From Bacteroidota bacterium (GTDB taxonomy: Bacteria > Bacteroidota > Ignavibacteria > SZUA-365): a stretch of 34,790 nt of DNA. The position numbers and the translations under genes were made by a program. Below are positions 1 through 9,438 of this stretch, one piece after another (positions within the stretch are counted from its first letter, which is position 1; every line of letters begins with the position of its first letter). The notes under the pieces are model-generated. The model did not search any database. It had not been told where the DNA came from and saw only the letters and a program-made list of their open reading frames with translations. The stretch lies in contig QKAF01000077.1 of NCBI GenBank assembly GCA_003246455.1, positions 1 to 34,790 of the forward strand, in the 5' to 3' direction.

Positions 1-103
1 TTTCCTCCGGAGAATGCACGGTTTCGGCGCAGCCGGCACGGAACATCCGCTTTGTCCCCGCGGATTTTTTCCCCATTTTAGAGTCGTATTATCTGGGAAA
101 CGC

Positions 104-1021
104 ATGACAGTCGCGTATCAGCTCATCATTATTGCGCTCTCGATCGTGGGTCTCTGGAAAGGGGCTGAATGGGTGGTGGAATCCGCCGCGCGCGTCGCCC
201 GCAAGCTGGGGCTCTCCGAGCTGGTGATCGGCCTGACCGTGGTTGCCATCGGCACCTCGGCCCCGGAGTTCGCGGTGAGCGTCACCGCCGCGGTCAAGGG
301 ACAGGCGGATATCTGCATCGGCAACATCGTCGGATCCAATATTTTCAATCTCGGGTTCATTCTCGGGGGCGTAGCCCTGTTCGGCGGAATCGGCATAACC
401 CGACGCATGCTCTGGCGCGACGGCGGAATGCTCATCGGAACCGGCGTGCTTCTCGTTATCATGCTGTATGACGGAACGCTGCAATGGTGGGAAGGCACGA
501 TACTCTCAGCAATGCTGATCAGCTATATCCTGTACCTGTTCATTCAGAATGAGGCGCTGGAGGATGCGCCGCCCGACGGAAGCTTCCGCTGGTGGGATAT
601 TCCCCGCGTGATCCTGGGGATCGCCGTCATCGTCACCGCCGGACATTTCCTGGTTGAATCCGCGTCGGCGCTGGCTCGCCTCGCCGGGGTGTCGGAATGG
701 CTTATCGGCGTGACCATCGTGGCGATCGGAACCTCCATGCCGGAATTCGCGACCTCGTTCATCGCCCTGCTGCGCGGAAGGCACGGACTGTCCATCGGCA
801 ACCTCATCGGCAGCGACCTGTTCAATCTGCTCGGCGTGCTCGGACTCGCGGCCATCCTTCACCCCCTGCACGTCACGGCCGAGGCCTGGGAAAGCGTGGC
901 TGTACTCGCGGTCTTCATGGTGATCGTCGTCGGAATGATGCGTACGGGCGGAAAAATCTCGCGCCGCGAAGGCGTGTTGCTGCTCGTCCTGACGGCGTTT
1001 CGCTGGTGGCTGAATCTTTGA
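104..1021 (+). CDS. Calcium/sodium antiporter (CaCA family, YrbG-like)
   Basis: Integral inner-membrane cation antiporter, probably exchanging Ca2+ for Na+ or H+. The 305-residue protein shows both alpha-repeats of the family. Repeat 1 has GTSAPE at residues 50-55 and GNIVGSNIFN at 73-82. Repeat 2 has GTSMPE at 209-214 and GNLIGSDLFN at 232-241. They sit in two homologous halves of about five hydrophobic segments each, joined by an acidic loop near 150-162. The length fits the bacterial YrbG group (about 310-325 residues). I chose the ATG at 104 because the hydrophobic N-terminus MTVAYQLIIIA begins there and GGGAA lies just upstream; an in-frame start at 14 would add a polar 30-residue leader. 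It is convergent with the DUF1611 gene. The transported ion cannot be read from sequence alone. Confidence 0.93.
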   Translation: MTVAYQLIIIALSIVGLWKGAEWVVESAARVARKLGLSELVIGLTVVAIGTSAPEFAVSVTAAVKGQADICIGNIVGSNIFNLGFILGGVALFGGIGITRRMLWRDGGMLIGTGVLLVIMLYDGTLQWWEGTILSAMLISYILYLFIQNEALEDAPPDGSFRWWDIPRVILGIAVIVTAGHFLVESASALARLAGVSEWLIGVTIVAIGTSMPEFATSFIALLRGRHGLSIGNLIGSDLFNLLGVLGLAAILHPLHVTAEAWESVAVLAVFMVIVVGMMRTGGKISRREGVLLLVLTAFRWWLNL

Positions 1022-1071
1022 ATCACGACGAGCCGATGGCCCGGATGACGGCAATATGCGTGGGAATTTCC

Positions 1072-1115
1072 TTCCGCCCCTTCCGTCCCTTCCGTTCCTT
1101 CCGTTCCTTCCGCCC

Positions 1116-1116
<1 letters not shown>
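1072..1116. repeat. 9-bp tandem repeat, five units of TTCCGYYCC
   Basis: Five consecutive 9-bp units (TTCCGCCCC, TTCCGTCCC, TTCCGTTCC twice, TTCCGCCCC) fill the gap between the convergent exchanger and DUF1611 genes and touch the DUF1611 stop codon. No rho-independent terminator is visible here. A single related stretch (CTCCTTCCGTCCCCC) occurs downstream of the penicillin-binding protein gene near 28572. Confidence 0.85.
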
Positions 1117-3508
<2,392 letters not shown>

Positions 3509-3526
3509 TCATGCTCCTGTGTTCTG

Positions 3527-3563
3527 AAAAAAGAACTGGCCTCCCCGATGTCCCCGGGAGGCC
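3527..3563 (-). terminator. Rho-independent terminator after the STAS gene
   Basis: On the minus strand GGCCTCCC and GGGAGGCC form an 8-bp perfect stem with a 10-base loop, followed by AGTTCTTTTTT. It sits between the STAS stop codon and the purA ribosome-binding site and separates secD-secF-STAS from purA-DUF1611. Confidence 0.85.
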
Positions 3564-3595
3564 GTCGTTATCAACATGTATACGCGAGGTTCCGC

Positions 3596-3937
3596 TCAGG
3601 AAGCAAAGCTGGCGACGGCCTCGTCAACGGTATCGAATGGCATGAATATCGTATGCAGCTTCGTGATTTCGATGAGCTTCCTGACGTTTTCGGTCAGGCA
3701 GGCGAGCTTGAGTTCACCACCGTTGTTCTTCATGGTGGTGTAGCCGCCGATCAGCATTCCCAGGCCCGAGCTGTTCATGAGCGTCACCTGGGAGAGGTCG
3801 ATGACGACCTGCTTCCTGCCTTCATCGATCAGTCGATGCAGTTCCTCGTTCAGCGCGTTGGCCTCCGGGCCGCCAAGGATCGCTCCCTGCAGCACCAGGA
3901 TCGTTATGCCGTTTCGGTCTGAAGAGGGAATATTCAT
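3596..3937 (-). CDS. STAS-domain protein (anti-sigma factor antagonist type)
   Basis: Single-domain STAS protein of 113 residues, the size of SpoIIAA/RsbV proteins. The conserved loop MNSSGLGML (54-62) contains the Ser-Ser pair (56-57) where such proteins are phosphorylated by HPK/RsbW-type kinases; the usual Asp before it is Asn here. In known cases the unphosphorylated form binds an anti-sigma kinase and frees a sigma factor or another target. No kinase, phosphatase or sigma factor gene lies nearby, so the partner is unknown. It begins nine bases after secF with an AGAGG ribosome-binding site, which places it in the secD-secF transcript. Confidence 0.9.
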   Translation of the reverse strand: MNIPSSDRNGITILVLQGAILGGPEANALNEELHRLIDEGRKQVVIDLSQVTLMNSSGLGMLIGGYTTMKNNGGELKLACLTENVRKLIEITKLHTIFMPFDTVDEAVASFAS

Positions 3938-3946
3938 GGCTGCCTC

Positions 3947-4864
3947 TTAAAACGTGATTTTGGTGTTCCGGTTCTTGACCCAGTCCAGCGTCAGCGCACC
4001 GGCGACAAAAATGCTCGAATACGTACCGGTCAGCACGCCGATCGTCATCGTGAAGGCGAATCCGCGCGTGGGCTCGCCGCCGAACACCATCAGGGCGATC
4101 ATGGTGAGCATGGTCGTGAGTCCCGTCAGAATGGTACGGCTCATCGTGGTGTTGATGCTCTTATTGAGCAGGGGCTCGAACGCGGAAGTCTTGAACAGCT
4201 TCAGATTCTCACGCACGCGGTCGAACACCACCACGGTATCGTTGATCGAGTAACCGACCAGCGTCAGGAAGGCGGCGACCATCGCCTGGTCGAATTCAAG
4301 ATTCAGGCCGGGGATGACATCGGTGAAAATCGAGACAAGACCGAGAGTGAGGATGACGTCATGGAACAGTGCCGCCACGGCACCGATGGCGAAAATGAAT
4401 TTGAAGCGGAAACCGATGTACACGAGGATGCCGATCAGCGCGAAGAAGATCGCGATGACCGCGTCGCGCCGGATTTCGGAACCGATCTTCGCCTCGACAC
4501 GGTTCTCCTGGAGGATTTCGATCCCCTCTTTGAAGTTCGCGTTCAGCGCGGCTTTGATATTGTCGGAAATCGTCGAGCCGACACCTTTCTGGTCCGTGCG
4601 GATGATGTAATCGGTGTCGGTGCCGAAGGACTTGATTTCAATCGAACCCATGCTTGCCTGCTGCATGATGCTGCGCAGTTCACCGATCTTGACGGCGTGG
4701 GGAAGACGCACGACGACCTCGGTTCCGCCCTTGAAATCGAGGCCGAACTGAATGCCCTTCAGTCCGATGGACCCGAGTCCGATCAGGATGATGACCGCGG
4801 AAAAGAGGTAGAAGGCCTTCCGCTTGCCCATGAAATCGACGTTCAGATTCTGGAAAATTCTCAT
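3947..4864 (-). CDS. secF: Protein translocase subunit SecF
   Basis: Inner-membrane RND-type subunit that with SecD uses the proton gradient to complete Sec-dependent export. The 305-residue protein has a first transmembrane segment near 18-38, the signature GLDFKGGTEV (41-50), a periplasmic domain to about 130, then five hydrophobic segments with GYSINDTVVVFDRVREN at 204-220, the conserved region that includes the proton-relay Asp. It follows secD by 50 bases and precedes the STAS gene by nine. Many Bacteroidota carry one fused secDF; separate genes, as here, are commoner in the Chlorobi/Ignavibacteria side of the superphylum. Confidence 0.97.
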   Translation of the reverse strand: MRIFQNLNVDFMGKRKAFYLFSAVIILIGLGSIGLKGIQFGLDFKGGTEVVVRLPHAVKIGELRSIMQQASMGSIEIKSFGTDTDYIIRTDQKGVGSTISDNIKAALNANFKEGIEILQENRVEAKIGSEIRRDAVIAIFFALIGILVYIGFRFKFIFAIGAVAALFHDVILTLGLVSIFTDVIPGLNLEFDQAMVAAFLTLVGYSINDTVVVFDRVRENLKLFKTSAFEPLLNKSINTTMSRTILTGLTTMLTMIALMVFGGEPTRGFAFTMTIGVLTGTYSSIFVAGALTLDWVKNRNTKITF

Positions 4865-4914
4865 GACTCTCTATTTACTCCTGGATCACTTTCGTTGCTG
4901 GTATTCCGTTCGGG

Positions 4915-6810
4915 TCATCCGAATTTAACGATGCCCGGCGCCTTGTCAAGGGTGATTTCGAAGATGACGCGCGTCATCACGATCGCGGTGAACAGCGAAC
5001 AGATGATACCGATCATCAGCGTCAGCGCGAAGCCCTGGATGGGACCGGAGCCGAACTGGTACAGGATGATCGTCGTGAGCAGCGTGGTCAGGTTCGAGTC
5101 GATGATGGCAGGGAACGCGCGGGAGTACCCCGCGTCGATCGCGGCGCGCATCGTCTTGCCGGCGCCGAACTCCTCGCGAATGCGCTCGTTGATGAGCACG
5201 TTCGCGTCAACAGCCATACCCACAGTGAGCAGGATACCTGCGATGCCGGGCAAGGTGAGCGTGCCGTGGAAACCCGCCAGGATGGCGAGAATGAACGTCA
5301 CGTTGAATATCAGTGCGATGTCGGCGGGCACGCCGCCGAACTGGTAGTAGAGCACCATGAAGATCATCACGATGCCGAAACCGATAAGGAACGAATTCAA
5401 GCCCTTGGAGATCGAATCCTCACCGAGCGACGGACCGACCGTGCGCTCTTCGATGATTTCCACCGGCGCGGGAAGCGCACCGGCCTTGAGCACGATCTCG
5501 AGAAGCCGCGCTTCTTCCATGTTCTCCATGCCCTCGATCTGCGAATTTCCGCCGATAATCTTCTGCCGCACGTTCGGCGCGGAGAAGACGGCGTTGTCGA
5601 GCACGATGGCGATGCGCTTGTTAACGTTCGCACCCGTGATGCGGGCCCAGTCGCGCGAGCCTTCGTTGTCCATCTGCATGGTGACGACGGCGCCGCCAAG
5701 ACCGGCCTGGTCGGTCTGCGCACGGGCGTTCGTGATGACCTCACCGGTCAGCTCGGGCTTGCGCTTGAGGGTATAGAATTCGTAGTACTCCGAGCCTTCG
5801 TTGTTCAGCTGCGGCTTTGCGCTCCACGCGAAGGAAACGTCGTCGGGGATGACCCGCCGGACGTCGTCACGCTTGAGGATGTTGTTGACGCGCTCGCGCT
5901 GCTCGGAGGTGGCGAAGATGCCGTACTGCGTGGCAGTGAACATCGCGAGGAAGGGGTTTTCCTTCTTCCACTGCTCAAACTGCTCCTCTTTACTCATGTT
6001 CGCTTTGGCGATCGAATCCGCCTTGCTGTCGGTCGTATCGGCCGAGGCCATGGTCTCCGAGGCGGCCGCCGTGGTGTCGCCGGCGAGTGCGGCGGTGTCG
6101 ACGGGCTCTTCGATCGGCTTGCCGAGCAGCACCTTGTCGATGTTGCCGAAGGCCTTCAGCTGGGTGTTGTCGTCCGCGAACAATTTGAACTCGAGCTGCG
6201 CGGTTTCCTGGATGAGCTTGCGCACTTCCTGTTCGTCGCTGACGCCCGGGAGTTCGAGAATGATGCGGCGGTTGCCGCTGCGGGTGATGCTCACCTCCGA
6301 CACGCCGTACTGGTCAATACGGTTGCGGATGATTTCCATCGCGCGATCGACGGCCTTCTCGGTCTCGTCGGAGAGCGTGGACATGACCTCTTTGTTGGTG
6401 TTCCGGATGTCGCCGTAATAGCGGCTCATGCGCATGCCACGCTCTTCGAACTTCCGTCCGAACAGGTCGATGACAGGCTCGTCGCTCGTCAGCGATTCGT
6501 TGCGCACCTCGGCGAGGATTTCGCGCAGATTATCGTCTTCGTTTTTCGCCAGCTTGGTGAGCAGCTCGATGATGTCCACTTCAAGCGTGACGTACATACC
6601 GCCCTGGAGGTCAAGACCCAGCTTCAGGCGCGACTCGCGCGCGCTGCGGATGGCATCCTCGTTCTCATCGAAGTACTTCGTGCTGTCGGCATCGGAAAGT
6701 TGCTCGAGCTTGTCCGAATGGATTGAATCCATGAACGTCGGGTAGAGCAGGTATCCGGCGAACAGCACAAAGGCGGCAATCAGGGTGATTCGAAATAAAT
6801 ATTTCTTCAC
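4915..6810 (-). CDS. secD: Protein translocase subunit SecD
   Basis: Larger SecDF subunit, acting at the periplasmic face of SecYEG. The 631-residue protein has an N-terminal membrane anchor (about 7-25), LGLDLQGG at 64-71, the P1 head region with RNRIDQYGVSEVSI and LPGVSDEQEV, and six C-terminal membrane segments with the proton-path motif AVDANVLINER from 533. A low-complexity Ala/Thr/Asp-rich stretch near 240-275 interrupts the P1 region and looks like a flexible periplasmic linker. Translation starts with GTG at 6810; GGAGGT lies about ten bases upstream. It is the first gene of secD-secF-STAS, with a promoter candidate directly before it. Confidence 0.97.
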   Translation of the reverse strand: MKKYLFRITLIAAFVLFAGYLLYPTFMDSIHSDKLEQLSDADSTKYFDENEDAIRSARESRLKLGLDLQGGMYVTLEVDIIELLTKLAKNEDDNLREILAEVRNESLTSDEPVIDLFGRKFEERGMRMSRYYGDIRNTNKEVMSTLSDETEKAVDRAMEIIRNRIDQYGVSEVSITRSGNRRIILELPGVSDEQEVRKLIQETAQLEFKLFADDNTQLKAFGNIDKVLLGKPIEEPVDTAALAGDTTAAASETMASADTTDSKADSIAKANMSKEEQFEQWKKENPFLAMFTATQYGIFATSEQRERVNNILKRDDVRRVIPDDVSFAWSAKPQLNNEGSEYYEFYTLKRKPELTGEVITNARAQTDQAGLGGAVVTMQMDNEGSRDWARITGANVNKRIAIVLDNAVFSAPNVRQKIIGGNSQIEGMENMEEARLLEIVLKAGALPAPVEIIEERTVGPSLGEDSISKGLNSFLIGFGIVMIFMVLYYQFGGVPADIALIFNVTFILAILAGFHGTLTLPGIAGILLTVGMAVDANVLINERIREEFGAGKTMRAAIDAGYSRAFPAIIDSNLTTLLTTIILYQFGSGPIQGFALTLMIGIICSLFTAIVMTRVIFEITLDKAPGIVKFG

Positions 6811-6831
6811 GGCCAGTCAGACCTCCAACGT

Positions 6832-6861
6832 CAGATATATGTAGAACAACGAAAAATTCAA
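6832..6861 (-). promoter_or_regulatory. Promoter candidate for secD (TTG-N19-TATATCTG)
   Basis: Reading the minus strand, TTG is followed after 19 bases by TATATCTG, a 5-of-6 match to the fixed bases of the Bacteroidota -7 element TAnnTTTG. The predicted start of transcription would fall near the GGAGGT that precedes the GTG start, giving a very short leader. Confidence 0.45.
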
Positions 6862-6919
6862 TTTCAAAATGGCTCAGAGAGACAAATATATGGAGGGGGG
6901 GCTATAAAGTCAATTCAAT

Positions 6920-6946
6920 GCGGCAGTCTTATGAAAAGAGTGCCGC
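6920..6946 (-). terminator. Weak hairpin after the M1 gene, possible terminator
   Basis: GCGGCA and TGCCGC pair six bases, with an inner CTT/AAG step in the 15-base loop. The downstream side on the minus strand (ATTGAATTGACTTTAT) is AT-rich but lacks a U run. It is the only hairpin I found between the M1 stop and the secD promoter. Confidence 0.3.
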
Positions 6947-6951
6947 GGAGA

Positions 6952-9411
6952 CTACAGCCCGTACATCTCCCGGATCAGCGTCCGTACGCGCGGATTTTCC
7001 TCCGTCGCGACCCGGGGCAGGAGTATGCGGCGCGCTTCCGCATCGCCGAAGAGGCGCAGCGCCGACACCGCCCAGGCGCGCACCGGCGGGTGCGGCTCAT
7101 CGAGCCAGCCGAGCAGCATGGCGCGGATGCTGTCAGGATTCTCCCGAAGGATAAGCAGTGTTTCAAAGGATTTCGTCCGCACGGGGAGCGCATGGCCCGG
7201 CCCGGCCAGCCGGCGGATCACCCCGGCGAACTGCGTGTACCGGTACTTCTGCACCCAGTCCAGCGCCGCCAGCTGCACCACGTCGCTGTAGGATTTTTTC
7301 TCCAGACGCTGGCCGACGATCGCGGCCCCCGCGACGGAGTCGACCGTCAGAATGCCGTTCATCGCCGAGGCCTCGGCATAGCTGCTCGAATCGTCGAGCA
7401 TGCGGCGGAACTCGGGGATCAGCGCCGGATTCCGGAAATTATTTAATCCGTTGAGCGCGGTGGATCTGACCCCTGCAAAGGGATCCCGGGTGAGGCGAAG
7501 GAACAGCCCCTTCAGTTCTTCGGCGAACGGAAGCGCGTCCGGATGCAGGTTTGCCAGCTGTGTGGCGGCCGCTTTTCGCGCCTCGGGTTGCGGATCGCTC
7601 GATGCAGCCGCGAACAGGGCCTCCCGCGCCGCGGGTTGGTCGACGTGCACGGCAAGGGCCTCCGCGGCAAGAATCCGCTGTGCGGGACTCTTCGCCTCGC
7701 GCAGGGTCCGCGCCCATTCCTCTATAGAATAATCCATGCGCAGACGGCCGCAGATCAGGTTATCAGGATCGACTTCGACATAGCGCTCGTCATCATCGCC
7801 GATCTCGAACACTGCCTCCGTGACCGCATCGTCGATCCATACGCGTTCGCTGCGTCCGCCAGGCCACCGCACGCTCACGGGCAGGCGGAAATACCCGCAA
7901 AGGGAATCGCGGGCCTGCACCTGCCGGAATGTCAGGCGCAGGCTGTCGCCACCTGCGGTCATCACCCGGCTCACGGCGATCTCGGGGTATCCGGCGCCGT
8001 AGAGCCACTGCCGGAAAAACCATTGCAGGTCGCGCCCCGTCACGTCCTCCACGGTGCGCTTGAAATCGTTGGTCTCGACGCTGCCGAGGGCGAAGCGCTC
8101 GAGCCATGCCGTGATGACGCGGCGGAACTCCTCTTCTCCGATAATGTCGCGCAGCATATGCAGCACCGCCGCGCCTTTCGAATACGTGTTGGCCGAACCG
8201 CCGCGCCGTTCCCCCACCACGGGAATGCGCCCGGCCCTGTCGGCCCAGTCGAGATAACTGCGGATGCCGTTGAAACGCTGGATGATCTGGTCGGCGGTGC
8301 CGAAACGGTACAGCGTCCAGAGCTGCTGGAAATAGGTCGCGAATCCTTCGTTGAGCCACTCGTTTGACCAGTCGATATAGGTCACGTAATCGCCGAACCA
8401 CTGATGCGCCAGTTCATGCGCGATCAGGGGCTGCGGATCGTAATCCACCGCCGCGCGGGCATCGACCACCAGCCGGGTATCCGCCATGACGGTTGCGCCG
8501 GTGTTTTCCATGCCGCCGTAAAGAAAATGCCGCACCGGAATCTGTGCGTATTTCTTCCAGGGATACGCGACGCGCGTGTACTCGGAGAAAAACGCGAGCA
8601 TATCGTCCGTATCCTCGAACGTCCGGCGGACGTCCTCCGGAGCGTCGCCGCGGTAATGCCAGGAATCCACCGGAATCCCGTCGCGTTCGTCGTGGAACAC
8701 ATCGTAGACGCCCGCGGCAAGCATGATCAGGTAACTGCTGTGCGGCAGATCCTGGCGCCAGTGCCAGGTCGCGGTGCCGTCGCGGTTATCGCGCCGTGAA
8801 AGCAGGGCGCCGTTGCTCAGGGTGGCGAGCGCGGTATCGACGGTGATCAGGACTTCGCTGGTCGCCTTGTCGTTGGGGAAATCGTAGCAGGGAAACCAGT
8901 GGCGGTTGTCCTCCCCCTGTCCCTGCGTCCAGATCTGCATGGGATCGTCGGGAAAACTGGCGTTCGGTGAAATGAAGTACAGCCCCCGCTGCGGCCGGCA
9001 GTTGTACGCGATGTGCAGCCGGCGTTCCTGTCCGTGCGCGATCGCCTGCGGCAGCAGCACGCGCAGCTGGAGCGAATCATAGGTCCAGGAGACGTCCTCC
9101 CGCACGCTGCCGATCGACGGTCCCAGCTGCACGGCGCGGATATCCATGTTGACCGCATCGAGGACGACCGTGTCGATGGCGGTCCTCAGCGGAGTGAAGG
9201 TGATATCCACTTCCCCGTCGACGCGCCGGTCGGAAGGGTCGAGGCGGACCGCGATCCGGTAGTGTGCGACGTCGTATGTCCGTTCGCGTCGTCCGAAATC
9301 CTGTGAAGTAAGCGCCGGGGAAAAAATGGCGAAGAGGAGAAGAGGAATGAGAAAACGGAAAAATGGAATGATGGATTGATCAGGCCGGAGAGCCGGCGAT
9401 TTTTCCATCAT
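6952..9411 (-). CDS. Secreted M1 family aminopeptidase with HEAT-like C-terminal region
   Basis: Zinc aminopeptidase that removes N-terminal residues from peptides, probably in the periplasm or at the cell surface. In the 819-residue form the hydrophobic export signal spans about 17-36 and is followed by the beta-saddle domain. The exopeptidase motif is GGMEN (299-303) and the zinc site is HELAHQWFGD (His332, Glu333, His336) with Glu355 in NEWLNEGFA. From about 590 the sequence turns into alpha-helical repeats rich in Ala, Leu and Arg, resembling HEAT repeats. Two starts are possible: ATG at 9432, six bases after the upstream stop but without a good ribosome-binding site, or the ATG at 9411, preceded by AGGA at good spacing. 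I chose 9411. Both lie in or beside a large inverted repeat. It follows the vWA gene and probably shares its transcript. Confidence 0.95.
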   Translation of the reverse strand: MMEKSPALRPDQSIIPFFRFLIPLLLFAIFSPALTSQDFGRRERTYDVAHYRIAVRLDPSDRRVDGEVDITFTPLRTAIDTVVLDAVNMDIRAVQLGPSIGSVREDVSWTYDSLQLRVLLPQAIAHGQERRLHIAYNCRPQRGLYFISPNASFPDDPMQIWTQGQGEDNRHWFPCYDFPNDKATSEVLITVDTALATLSNGALLSRRDNRDGTATWHWRQDLPHSSYLIMLAAGVYDVFHDERDGIPVDSWHYRGDAPEDVRRTFEDTDDMLAFFSEYTRVAYPWKKYAQIPVRHFLYGGMENTGATVMADTRLVVDARAAVDYDPQPLIAHELAHQWFGDYVTYIDWSNEWLNEGFATYFQQLWTLYRFGTADQIIQRFNGIRSYLDWADRAGRIPVVGERRGGSANTYSKGAAVLHMLRDIIGEEEFRRVITAWLERFALGSVETNDFKRTVEDVTGRDLQWFFRQWLYGAGYPEIAVSRVMTAGGDSLRLTFRQVQARDSLCGYFRLPVSVRWPGGRSERVWIDDAVTEAVFEIGDDDERYVEVDPDNLICGRLRMDYSIEEWARTLREAKSPAQRILAAEALAVHVDQPAAREALFAAASSDPQPEARKAAATQLANLHPDALPFAEELKGLFLRLTRDPFAGVRSTALNGLNNFRNPALIPEFRRMLDDSSSYAEASAMNGILTVDSVAGAAIVGQRLEKKSYSDVVQLAALDWVQKYRYTQFAGVIRRLAGPGHALPVRTKSFETLLILRENPDSIRAMLLGWLDEPHPPVRAWAVSALRLFGDAEARRILLPRVATEENPRVRTLIREMYGL

Positions 9412-9422
9412 TCCATTTTTCC
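9357..9422. repeat. 19-bp perfect inverted repeat spanning the M1 start codon
   Basis: Arms GGAAAAATGGAATGATGGA (9357-9375) and its exact reverse complement (9404-9422) flank a 28-bp centre. The centre itself contains GCCGG-AGAG-CCGGC, so the whole can fold as one long hairpin. In the mRNA the first arm contains the AGGA-like ribosome-binding site and both ATG codons of the likely M1 start. The structure could block translation, or it could be a palindromic insertion. Confidence 0.9.
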
Positions 9423-9438
9423 TGATTGCCATGTTCTG

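Noticed and set aside
9357-9422. Terminator between the vWA and M1 genes
   Set aside because: No U tract follows on the minus strand, and the second arm is inside the M1 coding sequence.
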